DNA of 64,000 bases from Methanohalophilus sp. (GTDB taxonomy: Archaea; Halobacteriota; Methanosarcinia; Methanosarcinales; Methanosarcinaceae), in NCBI RefSeq assembly GCF_030156785.1, contig NZ_JASGLW010000003.1:62001-126000 (forward strand), written 5' to 3'. Positions 37,615 through 45,968 of this stretch are shown piece after piece. Positions within the stretch are counted from its first letter, which is position 1. Each line of letters starts with the position of its first letter. A model generated the notes under the pieces. That model was not told the DNA's origin. It did not search any database and saw only the letters and a list, made by a program, of their open reading frames with translations. The position numbers and the translations under genes are program-made.

Positions 37615-39626
37615 TAGATTACCTCCATGACAAGCTTAACAAGTACAACCAGAAGACTCATTCCCAGCACTACAGCTGTAGCATAGTGACGTACATTCCC
37701 TGTCTGCACCTTCCTGAACGAGTCACCTGCTTCGAAGACTATGTAACTGAGGACGCTGACTATCCAGTCAAATCCGCGGTCCAGATAGTAGGTTGCCATT
37801 GAAATGCTCTCATATACTATCTTTACTGCAAAGAACTCAGTGAGGATTTCGTTCTGGTAGTATCTGTTGTAAAGCAGCCTGTACAGCGGATTATCACGTG
37901 TAACAAACCTGCTTACATCTACTGCTTTCTGGTAGTAGATAACATAAGCAAGTAACAGACCCAACGTTGCGACGATAATAGGCATCCATACAATCAGGAG
38001 AGGCTCATGACCGTGCCCTGCAGCAAGTTCATAGTGACCCAATTCCGCTAGGGCATGAATATCCATATGTACGAAATTGTTGACAAAAGTCTCACTTACA
38101 AAGTGCTTGAAGGTTTCTGAGGATATAGCTCCAAAGAAAAGAGCAAAGATACTCAGAATTGCCAGAGGCACTGTCATTGTTGCTGGTGATTCATGACCTC
38201 CGTAATCAGTACGAGGTTCGCCTGTAAAGGTCATGAAGATCAACCTGAAAATATAGAAGGATGTTAGCAAGGCAGCTACAATTGCAAATATGTATGGCAA
38301 CCAGCTTCCGCTTTCTGCTCCAAAAAGGTAAGCAGATTCAATTATTGGATCCTTACTGAAGAAACCGGAAGTCCCGATAATCGTCTTTGGTATACCAAAC
38401 CCTGCCAGTGCAAGGGACGCTGCGACCATTGTTGCGGCTGTAATCGGCATTACCTTTGCAACTCCACCGAGTTCCCTCATATCATGGGTACCCACTGCGT
38501 GGATTACACTGCCTGCACAAAGGAACAAAAGCGCTTTGAAGAAAGCGTGGCTTACTAGGTGGAATATAGAAATACCAACTGCTTCCGCGCCTATAACCGC
38601 ACCCATTCCAAGACCAAGCATCATATAACCGAGCTGGCTGATTGTGGAATAAGCAAGCACACGTTTGATGTCATTCATCACAATCCCCATTGTAGCTGCA
38701 AAGATAGCTGTGAAAGCACCAAGATAAGCAACTATTATAAGGGAACCTGGAGCCGCGATGAACATCGGGAAAGTACGTGCTACAAGATACACACCCGCAG
38801 TAACCATGGTAGCTGCATGGATGAGTGCCGAAACAGTTGTTGGACCTTCCATTGCATCCGGAAGCCACACATGAAGTGGGAACTGACCTGATTTACCTAC
38901 AGCACCTCCGAAAAACAACAGTGTAATGAGTGTCAGGTGAGTTACCTCAAACCCAAGAACTGTTGTGTTCATGGCAGAAAGCTGTGGAATGTATGAAAAT
39001 ATTACGTCAAAGCGCAACAGATAGAGCTGCTCAGGAATGGTGCCGTTAACCATCCTGAAAAGATCGGTAGTGAGCAGGACAATGCCTGCGAGGAACATTA
39101 CGTCACCAATTCTGGTGGTCAGGAACGCTTTCTTTGCTGCTGATGCTGCGCTTGGCTTCTGGTACCAGAAACCGATAAGCAGGTATGAACACAGACCTAC
39201 AAGTTCCCAGCTTATGAACAGCTGGAGAATGTTATCAGATAGTACAAGACTCAACATTGAGGCTGTGAACAGTGCAGTTTCCGCAAAGTATCTTGGTTTT
39301 GCAGGATCATGAGACATATAACCCACTGAATAGATGTGAATCAGCAAGCTGACTAAAGTCACCATTGTAAGCATAACCGCTGCAAGCGGATCTATCAAAA
39401 TACCCACATTAAAAGCAGAGAACCACTGGTAGGATTGTGTTATTACCTCTTCAGGGTTCTGGAGCAGATTTATTGTTATAATCAGGGAGATTATAAACGA
39501 AACTGCAATTGCTGTGATGGGGATAATAGCACCGCCCTGTGGCAATTTCTTCCCGAAGAAGAAAGTCAATACAAAAGCAAGTGCCGGTAATACGGGGATC
39601 ATAAATGCAAAATCTCCAATAGGCAT
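37614..39626 (-). CDS. fpoL: F420H2 dehydrogenase subunit FpoL (NuoL-like)
   Basis: A 670-residue antiporter-like subunit, NuoL homologue and the distal end of the membrane arm. Motifs: IDPLAAVMLTMVTLVSLLIHIYSVGYM, FISWELVGLCSYLLIGFW with the key Glu, FPLHVWLPDAMEGPTTVSALIHAATMVTAGVYL and IKRVLAYSTISQLGYMMLG. The C-terminal lateral helix region and final membrane helix are present. A GTG three codons upstream (39635) is in frame, but GAGGTGG is placed for the ATG at 39626. It overlaps the end of fpoK slightly depending on start choice. Confidence 0.95.
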   Translation of the reverse strand: MPIGDFAFMIPVLPALAFVLTFFFGKKLPQGGAIIPITAIAVSFIISLIITINLLQNPEEVITQSYQWFSAFNVGILIDPLAAVMLTMVTLVSLLIHIYSVGYMSHDPAKPRYFAETALFTASMLSLVLSDNILQLFISWELVGLCSYLLIGFWYQKPSAASAAKKAFLTTRIGDVMFLAGIVLLTTDLFRMVNGTIPEQLYLLRFDVIFSYIPQLSAMNTTVLGFEVTHLTLITLLFFGGAVGKSGQFPLHVWLPDAMEGPTTVSALIHAATMVTAGVYLVARTFPMFIAAPGSLIIVAYLGAFTAIFAATMGIVMNDIKRVLAYSTISQLGYMMLGLGMGAVIGAEAVGISIFHLVSHAFFKALLFLCAGSVIHAVGTHDMRELGGVAKVMPITAATMVAASLALAGFGIPKTIIGTSGFFSKDPIIESAYLFGAESGSWLPYIFAIVAALLTSFYIFRLIFMTFTGEPRTDYGGHESPATMTVPLAILSIFALFFGAISSETFKHFVSETFVNNFVHMDIHALAELGHYELAAGHGHEPLLIVWMPIIVATLGLLLAYVIYYQKAVDVSRFVTRDNPLYRLLYNRYYQNEILTEFFAVKIVYESISMATYYLDRGFDWIVSVLSYIVFEAGDSFRKVQTGNVRHYATAVVLGMSLLVVLVKLVMEVI

Positions 39627-39628
39627 CG

Positions 39629-39931
39629 TTACCACCTCAACAGGTTAAGTTCATCAATATTGATTGAATCCCGCATCCTGTAAATGGACATCATTACTGC
39701 AAATCCTATTGCAGCTTCTGCTGCCGCCAGTGCAATCGCAAAGAGAGCAAAAACCTGACCAGTCATATCATCGTTGTAACTTGAAAATGCTACAAGGTTG
39801 ATATTCGCAGAGTTAAGCATGAGTTCCACGCACATAAGAATGCGGATACCGTTTTTCTGCGTAATGAAACCATAGAGACCTATGGTGAATACAATAGCAG
39901 ACAATGCAAGATAAAAGTTTAGAGGAATCAT
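39629..39931 (-). CDS. fpoK: F420H2 dehydrogenase subunit FpoK (NuoK-like)
   Basis: A 100-residue subunit with three membrane helices, NuoK homologue. The conserved Glu residues of the proton path are seen in [18 protein letters not shown] and in [17 protein letters not shown]. It contacts FpoJ and FpoN in the membrane arm. It overlaps the preceding fpoJ C-terminal gene by 4 bases (ATGA). Confidence 0.96.
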   Translation of the reverse strand: MIPLNFYLALSAIVFTIGLYGFITQKNGIRILMCVELMLNSANINLVAFSSYNDDMTGQVFALFAIALAAAEAAIGFAVMMSIYRMRDSINIDELNLLRW

Positions 39932-40284
39932 TGGCTATCCTCTCCTTTTGCCATGTAAATTGCACCCATCAGTGAAGCCAGCAGCACAAAGGACAGAATC
40001 TCAAAGGGTGCTACGAAATCAGTGAATAGAAGAGTACCAATAGCTTTGATATTACTTTGATCTTCCAGATTCTGGGGCAGCTGATCAACTGTAACCCACG
40101 AAGTTTCATAAAGTGATACTAAAACTACTGCAAGGAACAGTAAAACAATACTTGCTCTTGCAAATGCTCTTACAATAACACGCCACGATGGAACTTCCAT
40201 GTGAGCGAGTTGTATTATATATCTTCTGGGGCTGAACTGGTGCTTGAATGATTCCCAGATAGTAACTTTGTCATCTGCCATCAT
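39928..40284 (-). CDS. fpoJ: F420H2 dehydrogenase subunit FpoJ, C-terminal part (NuoJ-like)
   Basis: A 118-residue protein with two membrane helices (about 40-60 and 90-112: [17 protein letters not shown] and [22 protein letters not shown]). It corresponds to the C-terminal half of NuoJ. The [19 protein letters not shown] helix is the conserved last helix of NuoJ. An N-terminal cytoplasmic segment of about 35 residues is not in bacterial NuoJ. FpoJ is split into two genes here, as in other Methanosarcinales. It overlaps the N-terminal gene by 4 bases. Confidence 0.92.
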   Translation of the reverse strand: MMADDKVTIWESFKHQFSPRRYIIQLAHMEVPSWRVIVRAFARASIVLLFLAVVLVSLYETSWVTVDQLPQNLEDQSNIKAIGTLLFTDFVAPFEILSFVLLASLMGAIYMAKGEDSQ

Positions 40285-40544
40285 TCATCACCTCGTAGTG
40301 TATTCTTTGTGAGCATCACGGCAAAGAGTATAAGAACTCCGACTGCACCCACATATACCAGAACCTGTATTACACCTAGGAACTGTGCATTGAGGGTCAC
40401 AAATATGCCAGCTACTGTAAACATTGCAAATACCATTCCAAGTGCAGCTCTGACAATATCCCTTGACAGCACAGTTGCAAGGGAGAAAAATATGAGTACG
40501 ACTGACATTATAGCAAAGACCAGTCCTTCACCTATTCCAATCAT
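40281..40544 (-). CDS. fpoJ: F420H2 dehydrogenase subunit FpoJ, N-terminal part (NuoJ-like)
   Basis: An 87-residue protein with three hydrophobic helices that match the first half of NuoJ (GLVFAIMSVVLIFFSLATVLS, then RAALGMVFAMFTVAGIFVTLNAQFLGVIQVLVYVGAVGVLILFAVML). The NuoJ pi-bulge helix pattern VLVYVGAVGVLILFAVML is clear. Its start overlaps the fpoI stop (TAATG) and its stop overlaps the C-terminal gene (ATGA), so the two halves are translated in step and probably assemble as one subunit. Confidence 0.93.
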   Translation of the reverse strand: MIGIGEGLVFAIMSVVLIFFSLATVLSRDIVRAALGMVFAMFTVAGIFVTLNAQFLGVIQVLVYVGAVGVLILFAVMLTKNTLRGDE

Positions 40545-40951
40545 TATTCATCCTCCTCTCCGATGGGTACTTCCCTGGCCAGCATATCCGGAGTAAAAAG
40601 AAGTTCTTCGTGAGTCCAACGTATTACACCTGTTGTGAAAACACCTGTGCTTGAAAGAGCATTCTGTGGACACTGATCAATACACAGACCACAGAATAAG
40701 CAATGACCTATGTCGATTTCAGGGAACCATCGTGTCTTCTCACTGATCAAGCTTACCCTTGCCCTCACAATTTTGATTGCGTTATTGGGACAGTTATTAG
40801 CGCAGATCCCACATCCAATGCACTTGCTTTTATCCAGTTTCTGCAATCCTCTAAATCTTTCAGGTAGTTTGGGGCGCACTTCAGGATACATTCTGGTTAC
40901 ACGAGGCTTCCAGATGTTCTTTATTGCTTGTATAATATTTTGCAGAACCAT
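40544..40951 (-). CDS. fpoI: F420H2 dehydrogenase subunit FpoI (NuoI-like ferredoxin subunit)
   Basis: A 135-residue peripheral subunit with two [4Fe-4S] motifs: CIGCGICANNCP near residue 44 and CLFCGLCIDQCP near 82. They correspond to clusters N6a and N6b of complex I and pass electrons to FpoB. A longer frame into fpoH exists; ATG at 40951 is chosen because GGGGGTC precedes it and the fpoH stop lies 4 bases upstream. Confidence 0.95.
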   Translation of the reverse strand: MVLQNIIQAIKNIWKPRVTRMYPEVRPKLPERFRGLQKLDKSKCIGCGICANNCPNNAIKIVRARVSLISEKTRWFPEIDIGHCLFCGLCIDQCPQNALSSTGVFTTGVIRWTHEELLFTPDMLAREVPIGEEDE

Positions 40952-40955
40952 CTTT

Positions 40956-41978
40956 TCAGACCCCCAAGTATATTCCAAGTGCCATAGCCCATCCAAGGTT
41001 TATCAGGGACAATGGCAGGAGTCTCTTCCAGCTCAGATCGACAACCTGATCAATCCTAAATCTTGGCAGAGCCCATCTTAGCATGATGATAAACATCATT
41101 ACGATTGTTGCCTTGGCCACAAGGAACGCTGTTGGAAGGATTAATCCAAGTATAAAGTTGTTGGTTATGAATCCCGGCAAGTTCCAGCCCCCAAGGAAAA
41201 GCAATGAAATCAGGAAGGAACCAAGAATCATGTGGAAATATTCAGAGAAGAAAGCCAAACCGAATCTCATTCCGCTGTATTCTGTAAATACACCTGCCTG
41301 AAGTTCTTCTTCTGCCTCATTCTGATCAAAAGGAAGACGTCCCATATCAGCCACCATTGCAATGAAGAAGATTACAAAACCAAGAGGCTGGAGTATAGCA
41401 AACCAGAGGGGATTTTGTGAATTTACAATTTCCACAATATCAAGGGAATTAGCCATTATGGCAACACTTACAATTGTGATTCCAAGAGGAAGTTCATATC
41501 CGATCATTCTTGCAATGTTACGGAAAGTACCCATCATAGCGTACTTATTATTCTGTCCGTAACCCAACACGAAGATACCAATAACGGAAATCGCGGATAT
41601 AGCTTCTATGTAGAGGACACTGATATCCATCTCGGTTACTACAAGAGGATACTCGACACCGTTGATGTAGACAGCACCTATAGGAATTGCCACAAGCATC
41701 AGGAAAATTGAACCCATGATAATAATCGGAGCAGATACGTAAAGCAGCTTGTCTACGTTTTTGGGAATAATATCTTCTTTGGTAAACAGCTTGATAGCAT
41801 CTGCAACCAGCTGGAAAATACCCATGGGTCCAACCCTGTTTGGGCCATACCTTTCCTGAATATCACCGGCGAGTTTACGCTCGATCCAGATCGCGGCCAT
41901 TCCGGCTCCAAAAAGACCACCAATCAAAACCAGACCAACTATCCCTCTAAGCCATGGAATAAGACTTGCATCTACCAT
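40956..41978 (-). CDS. fpoH: F420H2 dehydrogenase subunit FpoH (NuoH-like)
   Basis: A 340-residue membrane subunit with about eight helices, the NuoH homologue that forms the quinone-like (methanophenazine) binding channel with FpoD and FpoB. The family signatures ERKLAGDIQERYGPNRVGP and DMGRLPFDQNEAEEELQAGVFTEYSG are present. The frame is open 27 codons upstream inside fpoD; ATG at 41978 has GGTGAGA before it and gives the standard start. Confidence 0.95.
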   Translation of the reverse strand: MVDASLIPWLRGIVGLVLIGGLFGAGMAAIWIERKLAGDIQERYGPNRVGPMGIFQLVADAIKLFTKEDIIPKNVDKLLYVSAPIIIMGSIFLMLVAIPIGAVYINGVEYPLVVTEMDISVLYIEAISAISVIGIFVLGYGQNNKYAMMGTFRNIARMIGYELPLGITIVSVAIMANSLDIVEIVNSQNPLWFAILQPLGFVIFFIAMVADMGRLPFDQNEAEEELQAGVFTEYSGMRFGLAFFSEYFHMILGSFLISLLFLGGWNLPGFITNNFILGLILPTAFLVAKATIVMMFIIMLRWALPRFRIDQVVDLSWKRLLPLSLINLGWAMALGIYLGV

Positions 41979-41982
41979 GATC

Positions 41983-43107
41983 TCACCTGTCAGCCTCGCT
42001 TGTACATGCGTCCATGCTTCCTGCAATTCCCACGACATCGGCAAGCTGCACACCCTCAATAAGTGGTGGTAAGGCTTGCATTGTCGGGTAGACAGGACCT
42101 CTGATCTTCACACGGTAAGGTTTGTCCGAACCATCGGAAACCATGTAGAAGCCCATTTCTCCTCTCGGATCTTCAACCCTATAAAATACCTCACCTGGCG
42201 GAATCCGCATAATTGGAGTCCTCTTGCCATACGGCGTCTCTTCATTGAAAAGTGGACCTGGAGGCATCTGGTCAAGGGCTTGTTCTATGATATACATACT
42301 TTCGCGGATTTCTGCAAACCGTACCTTTATACGTGCGAATATGTCACCTGCTGTTTCAGTGCACACCTTGAAATCAAGATCGTTGTATACAAGGTATGGT
42401 TCATCCTTCCTTATATCAAAAGGAACACCTGTTGCACGGAGAGGTGGTCCGGCTACGCCAAGATCTTTCGCAACGTCTGCGGTCAGTACTCCCACACCTA
42501 CAGTACGTTTCTTGTAAATAAGATCGGTTTCCATCATGTTCTCCCATTCCTGAAGAGCTTTTTCAACGTTTGCAAATACTTCTTTTGCTTTTTCTCTGAA
42601 ACCTTCCGGAAGGTCGTCACGTACACCACCAAATCTCAGGAATGAGTGTGTAATACGGGCACCTGTAGTCATTTCAAGCAAATCAAGTATTTGTTCCCTT
42701 ACAGCTATGGGGTACATGAACATTGAAACAAAACCAACGAAAGAAGCATATTCTCCATATCCGAGAAGATGGCTTTGTATCCTTGAAAGCTCTTCAACAA
42801 TAACCCGGATATACTGCGACCTTTCGGTTGGTTCAATTCCTGCAAGCCTTTCAACGCTGCCTACGAATGCTTCTTCGTTGGTAAGCGCAGCAAGATAACA
42901 TATCCTGTCAACTATTGGGATGCCCTGAAGATATGTTTTGCTTTCCAGTATTTTTTCAATTCCTTTGTGGATGAAACCCAACTCGACCTCTGAATCTACC
43001 ACAGTTTCACCTTTAAGCTTTACATTAAGCCTGAAAGGTCCAGGCTGTGCGACATGCTGAGGTCCCATGTGGATAATCATCTCATCTGGACCGACATTAG
43101 TATCCAT
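41983..43107 (-). CDS. fpoD: F420H2 dehydrogenase subunit FpoD (NuoD-like)
   Basis: A 374-residue peripheral subunit homologous to NuoD and to the large subunit of [NiFe] hydrogenases. It carries the family segments IIHMGPQHVAQPGPFRLN, ELGFIHKGIEKILE and GRV-like VDRICYLAALTNEEAF. It lacks the nickel-binding Cys pairs. It lines the methanophenazine reduction site. GTG at 43116 is in frame; ATG 43107 fits the ribosome binding site better. It ends 5 bases before the fpoH start, which lies downstream in the transcript. Confidence 0.95.
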   Translation of the reverse strand: MDTNVGPDEMIIHMGPQHVAQPGPFRLNVKLKGETVVDSEVELGFIHKGIEKILESKTYLQGIPIVDRICYLAALTNEEAFVGSVERLAGIEPTERSQYIRVIVEELSRIQSHLLGYGEYASFVGFVSMFMYPIAVREQILDLLEMTTGARITHSFLRFGGVRDDLPEGFREKAKEVFANVEKALQEWENMMETDLIYKKRTVGVGVLTADVAKDLGVAGPPLRATGVPFDIRKDEPYLVYNDLDFKVCTETAGDIFARIKVRFAEIRESMYIIEQALDQMPPGPLFNEETPYGKRTPIMRIPPGEVFYRVEDPRGEMGFYMVSDGSDKPYRVKIRGPVYPTMQALPPLIEGVQLADVVGIAGSMDACTSEADR

Positions 43108-43116
43108 AATTATCAC

Positions 43117-43593
43117 TCACACCAGGTTTTTAGCAGTCCTGTTAGGGAATCCTTTGTAATCCTTGCGAAGTGGCCAGTCTCCAAGCAATTCGTCCGGAAG
43201 AACAAGGTTTCTCAGATCGGGGTGGTTTTTGAATTGCACACCGAACAACTCATACGTTTCTCTTTCATACCAGTTGGCATTCCAGTAAACAGGTACAATT
43301 GACTCTATTTCCGGATTGTCTCTTGGAAGTCTTGCCTTGAGTTTCAATACAACCGGATGATCATAGGAAGCAATGAGATATACAACATCAATTTCATTCT
43401 TCTGGATCTGGTCAATGGCAGTTACTGCAGAAAGGTGGCCAAACTGGAGTTCTTCCTTGAGGTATTTGCAGACTTCTACAATCTTCTCTGCCTCAGAATA
43501 TGCAGATATGCGAATATCAGAATCAACTTTTGCGTCTGATATGACATCCGGGAATTTTGTAGTCAGTGATTTGATTATCTGTTCAGCATCCAT
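43117..43593 (-). CDS. fpoC: F420H2 dehydrogenase subunit FpoC (NuoC-like)
   Basis: A 158-residue peripheral subunit, NuoC homologue. The 30 kDa-subunit signature is visible in WNANWYERETYELFGVQFKNHPDLRNLVLPD. It has a structural role in the connecting module with FpoD. GTG at 43602 is in frame, but GAGGTG lies at the right distance from ATG 43593. That ribosome binding site overlaps the fpoB stop codon, so the two are coupled. Confidence 0.95.
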   Translation of the reverse strand: MDAEQIIKSLTTKFPDVISDAKVDSDIRISAYSEAEKIVEVCKYLKEELQFGHLSAVTAIDQIQKNEIDVVYLIASYDHPVVLKLKARLPRDNPEIESIVPVYWNANWYERETYELFGVQFKNHPDLRNLVLPDELLGDWPLRKDYKGFPNRTAKNLV

Positions 43594-43598
43594 TGAAA

Positions 43599-44198
43599 TC
43601 ACCTCATGTACGCCGTACCCTTGTCTTTCTTAGCTGCAATTTTTTTCTGGAGCTCAAGGAATCCTTGAATCAATGCTTCGGGTCTTGGGGGACACCCTGG
43701 AATGTATACATCGACTGGAAAAATCTTGTCAATATTCTGTACAGTACTGTAAGATTCATAGAATGGACCGCCGCTTATTGAGCAATCACCCATGCAGATA
43801 ATCCATTTAGGGGCAGGCATCTGATCCCACAGTCTCTTGAGAGCAGGTAGATATTTTTTGGTAACATAACCGCTGATGATCATAACATCTGCATGCCGTG
43901 GAGAGTTCCTCGGGATGATTCCAAAACGGTCAGTATCCATTGGAGACATACCTGTTACGATAATTTCCACACCACAACATCCCATAGCTTGAGCCATAAA
44001 CCAAAGGGAGTTCTTACGTCCCCAGTTGATAAGATCCTGGATTTTAGTAGTCTTAAGAAACTCTGTGATTCCCTGAGAAGTTGTGGTTATAACTCCTGGA
44101 ATTTCGTTATGAATAATGTTTTCCATATCCATATCTTCCCCAGCTAATTGCTGATCTTCGTTGATATTTTCCTGTGGTTTTTCATTTAGCGGATCCAT
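43599..44198 (-). CDS. fpoB: F420H2 dehydrogenase subunit FpoB (NuoB-like)
   Basis: A 199-residue peripheral subunit that binds the terminal [4Fe-4S] cluster (N2 in complex I). Cluster Cys are visible in MAQAMGCCGVEI, WIICMGDCSISGG and VYIPGCPPRPEAL. It hands electrons to methanophenazine at the FpoB/D/H interface. It has an acidic N-terminal extension of about 40 residues. It overlaps the end of fpoA by 13 bases. Confidence 0.95.
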   Translation of the reverse strand: MDPLNEKPQENINEDQQLAGEDMDMENIIHNEIPGVITTTSQGITEFLKTTKIQDLINWGRKNSLWFMAQAMGCCGVEIIVTGMSPMDTDRFGIIPRNSPRHADVMIISGYVTKKYLPALKRLWDQMPAPKWIICMGDCSISGGPFYESYSTVQNIDKIFPVDVYIPGCPPRPEALIQGFLELQKKIAAKKDKGTAYMR

Positions 44199-44584
44199 TC
44201 AAGGGCCCCCTTTTTCCACAGAAATACATAGCCGAATAGCAGAACAAAGATGAAAATTAATATCTCAATAACTGCCAATGTTGTGCTTACTCCAGTATCA
44301 CCCTGATAAACCATTGCCCACGGATAGAGGAAAAGAATCTCAATATCAAAAAGGACAAAGGCAATAGCATACAGATAATATTCCACATTGAACTGGATCC
44401 GGGCAGGCCCTGTAGGGATTGAACCGGATTCATAGGTAGAATACTTCTCAGCCCCTCTGCTTCTAGGACTAAGCAACTTGACGATTAACATCGTCATCGG
44501 GGGCATTAGAAGTGATACAATGAGGAATACAGCAACCGGAATGTAACTGTTGATAATATTAGTGGTCTCAATAATTCCTGACAT
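44186..44584 (-). CDS. fpoA: F420H2 dehydrogenase subunit FpoA (NuoA-like)
   Basis: A 132-residue membrane subunit with three helices, NuoA homologue. The conserved segment is KYSTYESGSIPTGPARIQFNVEYYLYAIAFVLFDIEILFLYPWA, with the Cys of bacterial NuoA replaced by Ser in YESGS. It is the first gene of the 13-gene fpoABCDHIJJKLMNO unit. GTG at 44593 is in frame; ATG 44584 is preferred because CAGGTG precedes it. FpoF is encoded elsewhere. Confidence 0.95.
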   Translation of the reverse strand: MSGIIETTNIINSYIPVAVFLIVSLLMPPMTMLIVKLLSPRSRGAEKYSTYESGSIPTGPARIQFNVEYYLYAIAFVLFDIEILFLYPWAMVYQGDTGVSTTLAVIEILIFIFVLLFGYVFLWKKGALEWIR

Positions 44585-44648
44585 GCCATTCACCTGATAA
44601 TAACCTATGAAATTGCATAGATATTGATGACTTTTCAGATTTATTCAG

Positions 44649-44662
44649 GTAATTTATATGAT
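44649..44662 (-). promoter_or_regulatory. TATA box for the fpo operon
   Basis: The minus strand reads CATATAAATTACC about 70 bases before fpoA. Transcription would begin near 44627, leaving a leader of about 40 bases with the AGGTG site. No other promoter of this quality was seen inside the operon. Confidence 0.55.
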
Positions 44663-44781
44663 TGCGACTAAATCTGAATCAGAACCAACTATTAAATCAT
44701 TACATAAAAACATATTGTTTTCCGACTCTGTAGAAAAACCCTTTCTCGAATTCTAACTTCCACATGCTACTAAACCGATAC

Positions 44782-45159
44782 TGAACCGGTTTCAAAAATA
44801 TAACTGATAATTCTCCCAATTATATAGTTTGAGGGGTATTGAATAAAACTTAGAACACTTTCTGCTGAATAATTAGAATTTATTAACTCGGTCCTAGCAT
44901 CAAAACCAATAACTGATATGATAAGAGCTGTTGGCCGCAAGATCATCAAGTGTATTCTCTTTGTTTTAATTACAGGGTATAGATAGAAGAGAAAACTATC
45001 AAATGAACCAGTATTGAAACATTGGTTGAAGATGGGATTTAGAAGATTAGCACGCAGATATGAAAAAAGGCTCAATGTTGGTTTTCAAGGGATTGCCGGA
45101 TATTGCGTGTTTCATGTTGTGCTGGAAAAAATGATAATAAGGATAATGAAACAGGTTCA
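44782..45159. mobile_element. Decayed IS5-family element, copy 2, with terminal inverted repeats
   Basis: TGAACCGGTTTCA (44782-44794) and TGAAACAGGTTCA (45147-45159) are inverted repeats with 12 of 13 matches. Inside, the left part shares GTTTGAGGGG, ATTGAATAAAA and TTTGTTTTAATTACAGGG with copy 1 at 30.2 kb. The right part reads GFRRLARRYEKRLNV on the plus strand (about 45031-45080), the usual end of an IS5 transposase. The middle of the transposase, including most of the DDE core, is missing, and there are many stops. At 378 bases it resembles a short nonautonomous derivative. Confidence 0.78.
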
Positions 45160-45191
45160 TTTATTACAATGATTTTGAAATACTTCTGAAT

Positions 45192-45383
45192 TTAATCTGC
45201 AATGCGGCTATAAATAAAGCCACCAAGCCAATAACCAATCATTCCGACAAAAAAAGCTACTGGGACAAATATCAATGAGTAGTAACCAAAAGAAAAGAGC
45301 CAATCAAAAAACACAACTACAAAAGACAGCACAAATACGAAATAACCATAATACTGAGCTCTCCTTTTACTAAAGATAGACAT
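45192..45383 (-). CDS. Small two-helix membrane protein of unknown function
   Basis: A 63-residue protein with two hydrophobic helices (YYGYFVFVLSFVVVFFDWLF and LIFVPVAFFVGMIGYWLGGFI) separated by a short loop, with a basic N-terminus (FSKRRAQ) that suggests an inside N-terminus. I recognise no family. ATG at 45383 is chosen because AAGGA lies 9 bases before it; frames open at 45392 and 45422 would overlap the preceding gene. It starts 13 bases after that gene and is probably cotranscribed with it. Confidence 0.6.
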   Translation of the reverse strand: MSIFSKRRAQYYGYFVFVLSFVVVFFDWLFSFGYYSLIFVPVAFFVGMIGYWLGGFIYSRIAD

Positions 45384-45396
45384 ATTTTTCATATCC

Positions 45397-45675
45397 TTAA
45401 ACACATTTTTTCCCAAAACCACATCTCAACAACATTAGATCAATCTGCTCTTCTGAAACTATTTTTTCATATGCTTTTTCAGCGTCTTCTGCCGAAGAAA
45501 ACATCTTTGCAGATACACAATCCCATTTCCTATCACCGCTTCGAATGAATGTATTGAGATTATGTTCGCTGGTTTTCATCCAGATCATCAAGTACCCGCC
45601 TTTTTCCGGATCAGTACCAGCTTCAACATGATATTTTCCCAAGTCTTTTGAAAATTGAGATGTTTGAGATTCCAT
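45397..45675 (-). CDS. Conserved-looking 92-residue protein of unknown function
   Basis: A soluble 92-residue protein (HVEAGTDPEKGGYLMIWMKT, SGDRKWDCVSAKMFSSAEDAEKAYEKIV) with three Cys, two near the C-terminus (LRCGFGKKCV). I recognise no family; the alternation looks alpha/beta. A strong AAGGAGGC before the ATG and coupling to the next membrane gene support it being real. It lies just beside a decayed IS element, so it may be an acquired accessory gene. Confidence 0.65.
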   Translation of the reverse strand: MESQTSQFSKDLGKYHVEAGTDPEKGGYLMIWMKTSEHNLNTFIRSGDRKWDCVSAKMFSSAEDAEKAYEKIVSEEQIDLMLLRCGFGKKCV

Positions 45676-45968
45676 AGAGCCTCCTTATGTACCGATCCAA
45701 TTTTAAGTTGTTGATATCTCTGTCCGATCAAACCTTTTTGTGCCAAACACACTATCAAAAAATCGACAGTTACTTAAGCAATATCGCAAAAAGATTATGG
45801 GTATAGATCAATTCAACTATGCCTTGGAAGAAACAAAATAGTTCATATTAAAACCAAGTAGTTGTTTTCCTTTGGATGGCAGAGGAAGAAACGGGATAAT
45901 AAGGGATAAAATTGATATCGACTTTATATCAGGGAATAATAGAAGAAGTACAATCTTGAACAGAAAAT
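45676..45968. other. Intergenic region upstream of the DUF1614 gene
   Basis: About 290 AT-rich bases between divergent genes. CGACTTTATATCAGG (45919-45933) is the likely TATA box for the plus-strand gene, giving a start of transcription near 45958 and a very short or absent leader. No other feature was seen. Confidence 0.45.
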
